NCBI GenBank assembly: GCA_013399115.1
Contig: VXAA01005249.1
Span: 49,234 to 113,233 of the forward strand
Origin: Anseranas semipalmata
Taxonomy: Eukaryota > Chordata > Aves > Anseriformes > Anseranatidae
Direction of reading: 5' to 3'
DNA length: 64,000 nt
Shown: in pieces, positions 60,501-64,000 of the stretch
Position numbering within the stretch: the first letter of the stretch is position 1
Layout of the letters: each line of letters begins with the position of its first letter
Notes under the pieces: generated by a model
Databases searched by the model: none
What the model saw: the letters and a program-made list of their open reading frames with translations, nothing else
Told to the model about the DNA's origin: nothing
Translations under genes and position numbers: made by a program

Positions 60501-62716
60501 ATATCGATGCTTTATTCAGCTACATACATACACATAACAAGTGCCATTTTGTGACCAGGATTCAGGGTGGAAAGGATTCAAAAGAAATTTCTTATGCTTG
60601 CAGTACGTAGTCACAGCATGGTCTCACAAAATTCCCATGTCAATCGTGTTTAGTGCTTCTAGAGAATTTCAAACTCTTTGACAGTCCCACTCTCTTTTAA
60701 TCAGTGGTGCTACAGAGGTCAGCGTGATCGCACTCCAAGTTCTGCAATTTCTATGCATCTGGTGAGTAATAATACCAGCAAAATAACCCCATGACAGAAG
60801 CCAAAAATGTAGGTACTGCCACATCACTCAGACTCATATCTTTGACATAGCTAGGGTTTCACTGATATTCAAAAGTGAGTATGCACAGACTTAGTAAATC
60901 AAAAGGAGATAGAGTCTTGAAATCATGTTTTGGGACAGAAATGTCTGTCAAACATGTAATATTCCTACGTACATTTCCAATGGAATTTAAATTGTCACTT
61001 CAAACTCTCAACCCATATTTTTTATTGTCAGTCTTAGTCTGAATTTAAAGCTGAAGACCATATGCCTGAATATTTCACTTGTGGAGGAGACTTTTATTAA
61101 AAAAGAAATAGATTTTAACCCATTATATTTGCCATGTAAGAGTTTGAAAACATGGTCTAATGACACCACAAATGCTAGAAAGGGATAAACTTCCATGTTA
61201 AAAATAATATATAGATCATGATTTTAGAATGTTTGGCTTGGGATTTTGCAATTTATTTATTTGTTTATTTGCAATGGATTTGCAATTAAAAAGAATTATT
61301 TTATCCAACACAGTATTTTTCATGTAACTAATGCTTGTAATTGAAATGTTCTTTGGCTACTATAATTTAATAAAGTTACCAGCAGACCAAACTAAATATT
61401 TTTAGCTCTAGGAAAAAAATCTGGGATCTCCTGTGTAAAGTCAAGATTTGTCACGATAACATGCACAATCACTTTACTTTTCTTTTCCACAAAAGGCCCT
61501 GGTGTGTTATCAACTCTATTACTTACTCTTGAAAAAGATTGTGGTAATCATTAGAATACAAAGAAATAGTCCTTTAGCTAAAAATTCTCATTTAATTTGG
61601 TGTGATGTCCCACTCTTGTCAGGGGAGGAAGGATTGTTGTGTTTTTATGCATGTATGTTTTTCATTCTATTACACTTTCCACAGTTTTGCAGTTTTGCTA
61701 GAGTTAAAATGAAATTTCTGCTATGTTTCACACAGAACTCTTTTTCCACTCAGATACATAACCGGATATCTATCTTGAAAGTAAAGGTTATTATATTAAT
61801 GTATTTTGGCGTCTGTTGATTCTACTCAGTATAAGAACGTGAAACCTGAGGTCTTTTTCTTTCTGTGAACAAACTTTTTTAGCTTTAGTAGAAGAGACAG
61901 GCATTCTGACTACAGTGTAATTACTTTGAGGTTATGGCAATAGGAAAAATGCAGAATATACATGTTTGTTTACAATTCTTTTAACAATATTTCTTACTAG
62001 TTTTAATTACCATGGGTCTTCAAGAGTTTACATGTTGAGGTCTAACTTTGGAATGAATGGGACTACTCCCATTCAGAAATAAGCAGATTTGAGAGCAGAT
62101 TATGTGAGTATAAACTAAAGAAACCAAGAATATTTCTGATGTTCACCACGAGATGTGTTTTACACTACCCTGACATTTGAAGACAGTGAATCAAAGAGTG
62201 ATAACTGCACAGATAAGAAGCATGGGTGTAGGTGTGGATGTTTGTATAGAAGCAATTTACAATATGACTAGAAGAGAGACAAACTGTCCAATATATTTTT
62301 AGCCTGTGCTTTCTAAGCAGATGGTTAAACAAAGGCTATCTTAGCGTTGCTTTGGAGTTAGAAGCAATACAAATATGACTGTGTTAACATACTGCTGTCA
62401 TCATAATAATACTGAAATCATCCCTTGTTCTTGAGCACAGCTAAAACATCACTCTCAGTTCTGAATGAGCAAATTATAAATATTTTAAAAGAATATTCGG
62501 AGCAGATGTCCATTTCTCTTTAGTCTCAGATAAGTACTTACTGAACTAAAAATAAACTGTGACTGTTAAAAGTGTACCAATAGGAAGAACACTTTGGTCT
62601 GATGACTATTTGTGTCTTCACAGATGTGTGACCTACAATTAAAGTAAAATGGGATATAGGACTGGGTCACTTGACAACATTTCCCATGAATGAAGTTTAG
62701 CAAAATCTCTCCTACC

Positions 62717-62772
62717 ATAGAATCACAGAGTCATAGAATATCTTGGGCTGGAAGGGACCCACAAGGATCATA
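62717..62772 (-). mobile_element. CR1 LINE tail fragment K
   Basis: Inverted CR1 3' terminus: ATAGAATCACAGAGTCATAG, then GGGCTGGAAGGGACCCACAA and GGATCAT. Only the last about 56 bp of the element remain. The GGGACCCACAAGGATCAT class matches fragment J. A T17 run follows at 62796-62812. Confidence 0.85.
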
Positions 62773-64000
62773 ACTACTCCCTCAATATTTACTCCTTTTT
62801 TTTTTTTTTTTTCTTCTGATGTGAGTATAAATAAATTTAGTATAATCACAGAGCTCAGTTTTATTCATGTTCCACCACTGTTTGACTTCTGTTCACGGTA
62901 TTAGGAAAGTCTTGCTTGAAATAATTTTGCGAAGTATGAAATTGGGTTAGAAATTGTGCTTTGGCTTAGAAATGCACAAATCAGCTTGAAATATGTAGCT
63001 TACATTTACCTTCTGTATCTATTTGTCTATTATTCATTCTAACACAATTTACAGCATCACAGCCAGCAGCCATGGTAATAAAAGCAGAGTGGAAAGTTTC
63101 CCACTGTCTTTACCTTTGTTCAAGGAAGGATTACATCCATATTTCGTTTTCCCAGCTGTACAAAAGATATAAGTATATTATTTCTGCTTAAGTCAGTGGC
63201 TCTTCATTGTTTTCGGAGCTGGTGTTTCATATAATAGTACATTACATGTTTTGCCCTAGTAGCTTGGGAAAACTTACAATGTTTGTTACAATGAAAAAAA
63301 TCTTTTTCTCAGTAACATTTGATTAAATGTGAAAAATCAGAAAACTATATTAAAATCTGTTTTCATCATGGTTGTAATAATAATAACAGTGATAATAGTA
63401 ATATCATATTTTATAAATCTCTAGAAGTTAGAAAGAAAAATTTCTTATCTGTTTTTCTGAAGTCTTGCACAAACACCTTCACATTTTGTCTGGGACAAAT
63501 CTGTAATTAAGATGAATACTCATTTGTTCTCCTTTTGATTTACCTAAAATGACATAATAAATAAGAATATTCTAAAATTTCCACAGAAAACACCTTCAGT
63601 AATTAATTTTATGATTGTAAATGTAATATAATTTAAATAATTTAAATGTAACTTAAATTTTAAATGTGGTTTTAATAAGACTAGGAATATTTAATGGTGG
63701 AAATAACTCAAAGAAATTTGAGGAAAAGCATCATTTCAATTAAATTTAAGTGTGATTTGATAACCTATAATATACCTTAGGATGGAGATACAGATGATTC
63801 TCAGCCAAAGGGTACTAGTTCATACTACAGCCTAGGCTATAAACATTGGCCCTGGAATGCCCTTACTTCATTTTCTTCTAGTATTTTAGGCTGCTGGATA
63901 TTGGCTGCTCCAAGAGCATCACACAAATAAAGAGAAGCTGGTTATTTTACAAATCTTCTTTAAAATTGCTGTCCTGAAAATTATGCTGGGTTGATGGCAG
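62773..64000. other. Unique AT-rich non-coding DNA
   Basis: Contains T17 at 62796-62812 and a very AT-rich stretch at about 63560-63700. No gene or further CR1 recognised up to the window end. Confidence 0.6.

Larger units (their letters stand above)
57933..62716. other. Unique non-coding DNA
   Basis: No gene recognised. A perfect donor-like CAGGTGAGT at 58936-58944 follows an open stretch of about 46 codons (from about 58800). An A/G simple repeat lies at 59978-60012. The stretch at 60060-60500 is a candidate conserved element. A pyrimidine tract followed by CAG/GTACTT at about 59862-59885 is a weaker acceptor/donor juxtaposition. Confidence 0.6.

Noticed and set aside
1..64000. Endogenous retrovirus or LTR element, CRISPR array, tRNA, rRNA, bacterial operon
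   Set aside because: I found no paired LTRs, gag/pol/env-like frames, regularly spaced repeats, tRNA B-box with a cloverleaf, or rRNA. The only reverse transcriptase sequence belongs to CR1 LINEs.

Overview
The window reads as AT-rich, non-coding nuclear DNA from a bird. The evidence is its repeat content: at least eleven CR1 LINE copies, together about 9% of the window. Most carry the C-terminal end of CR1 ORF2 and the short octamer tail (ATTCTGTG/ATTCTATG type) that marks CR1 3' ends in avian genomes. There is no poly(A)-tailed L1 or Alu-like material. A non-avian reptile is possible but less likely. I recognise no host protein-coding gene, tRNA, rRNA, CRISPR array or bacterial-type operon. 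The many 60-130 codon open frames are short, overlap each other on both strands and match nothing I know.

Layout. 1-5.3 kb is unique DNA with a G-rich/CpG-retaining patch (2.15-2.6 kb), a G-quadruplex motif (3.05 kb) and one unusually long open frame on the minus strand (4.0-4.7 kb). CR1 copy A lies at 5.34-5.79 kb (+). 5.8-16.9 kb is unique, with a 58-nt poly-T tract at 9.3 kb followed directly by a perfect CAG/GTAAGT splice motif. 17-18.5 kb holds three CR1 pieces: H (-), B (+) and I (-). 18.5-31.3 kb is unique apart from CR1 scrap J (23.3 kb), a 39-bp imperfect tandem duplication (28.9 kb) and a C/poly-A tract (29.6 kb). 31.34-33.3 kb is the longest CR1, copy G (-), with most of the reverse transcriptase in decayed form. 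33.3-41 kb is unique, with a CT tract next to a donor motif at 38.5 kb. CR1 copy C (41.04-41.33 kb) stops at an N. 41.3-53.2 kb is unique with microsatellites and several small inverted and tandem repeats. 53.2-57.9 kb is a CR1 cluster of three same-strand copies (D, E, F) filling about half of 4.7 kb. 57.9-64 kb is unique, with a candidate conserved element near 60.1-60.5 kb and a CR1 tail K at 62.7 kb.

Interpretation. The window is probably a gene desert or the interior of a long intron. A weak excess of long T tracts over A tracts on the + strand, together with strong splice-like motifs on the + strand, would fit an intron transcribed left to right, but the sequence alone cannot settle this. 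Two of the four single-N positions coincide with the broken edges of CR1 copies, so they probably stand for assembly gaps. I found no new biological system. The items most worth checking are the recursive-splice-like site at 9.37 kb, the N-linked CR1 breaks, the CR1 cluster and the candidate regulatory patches.
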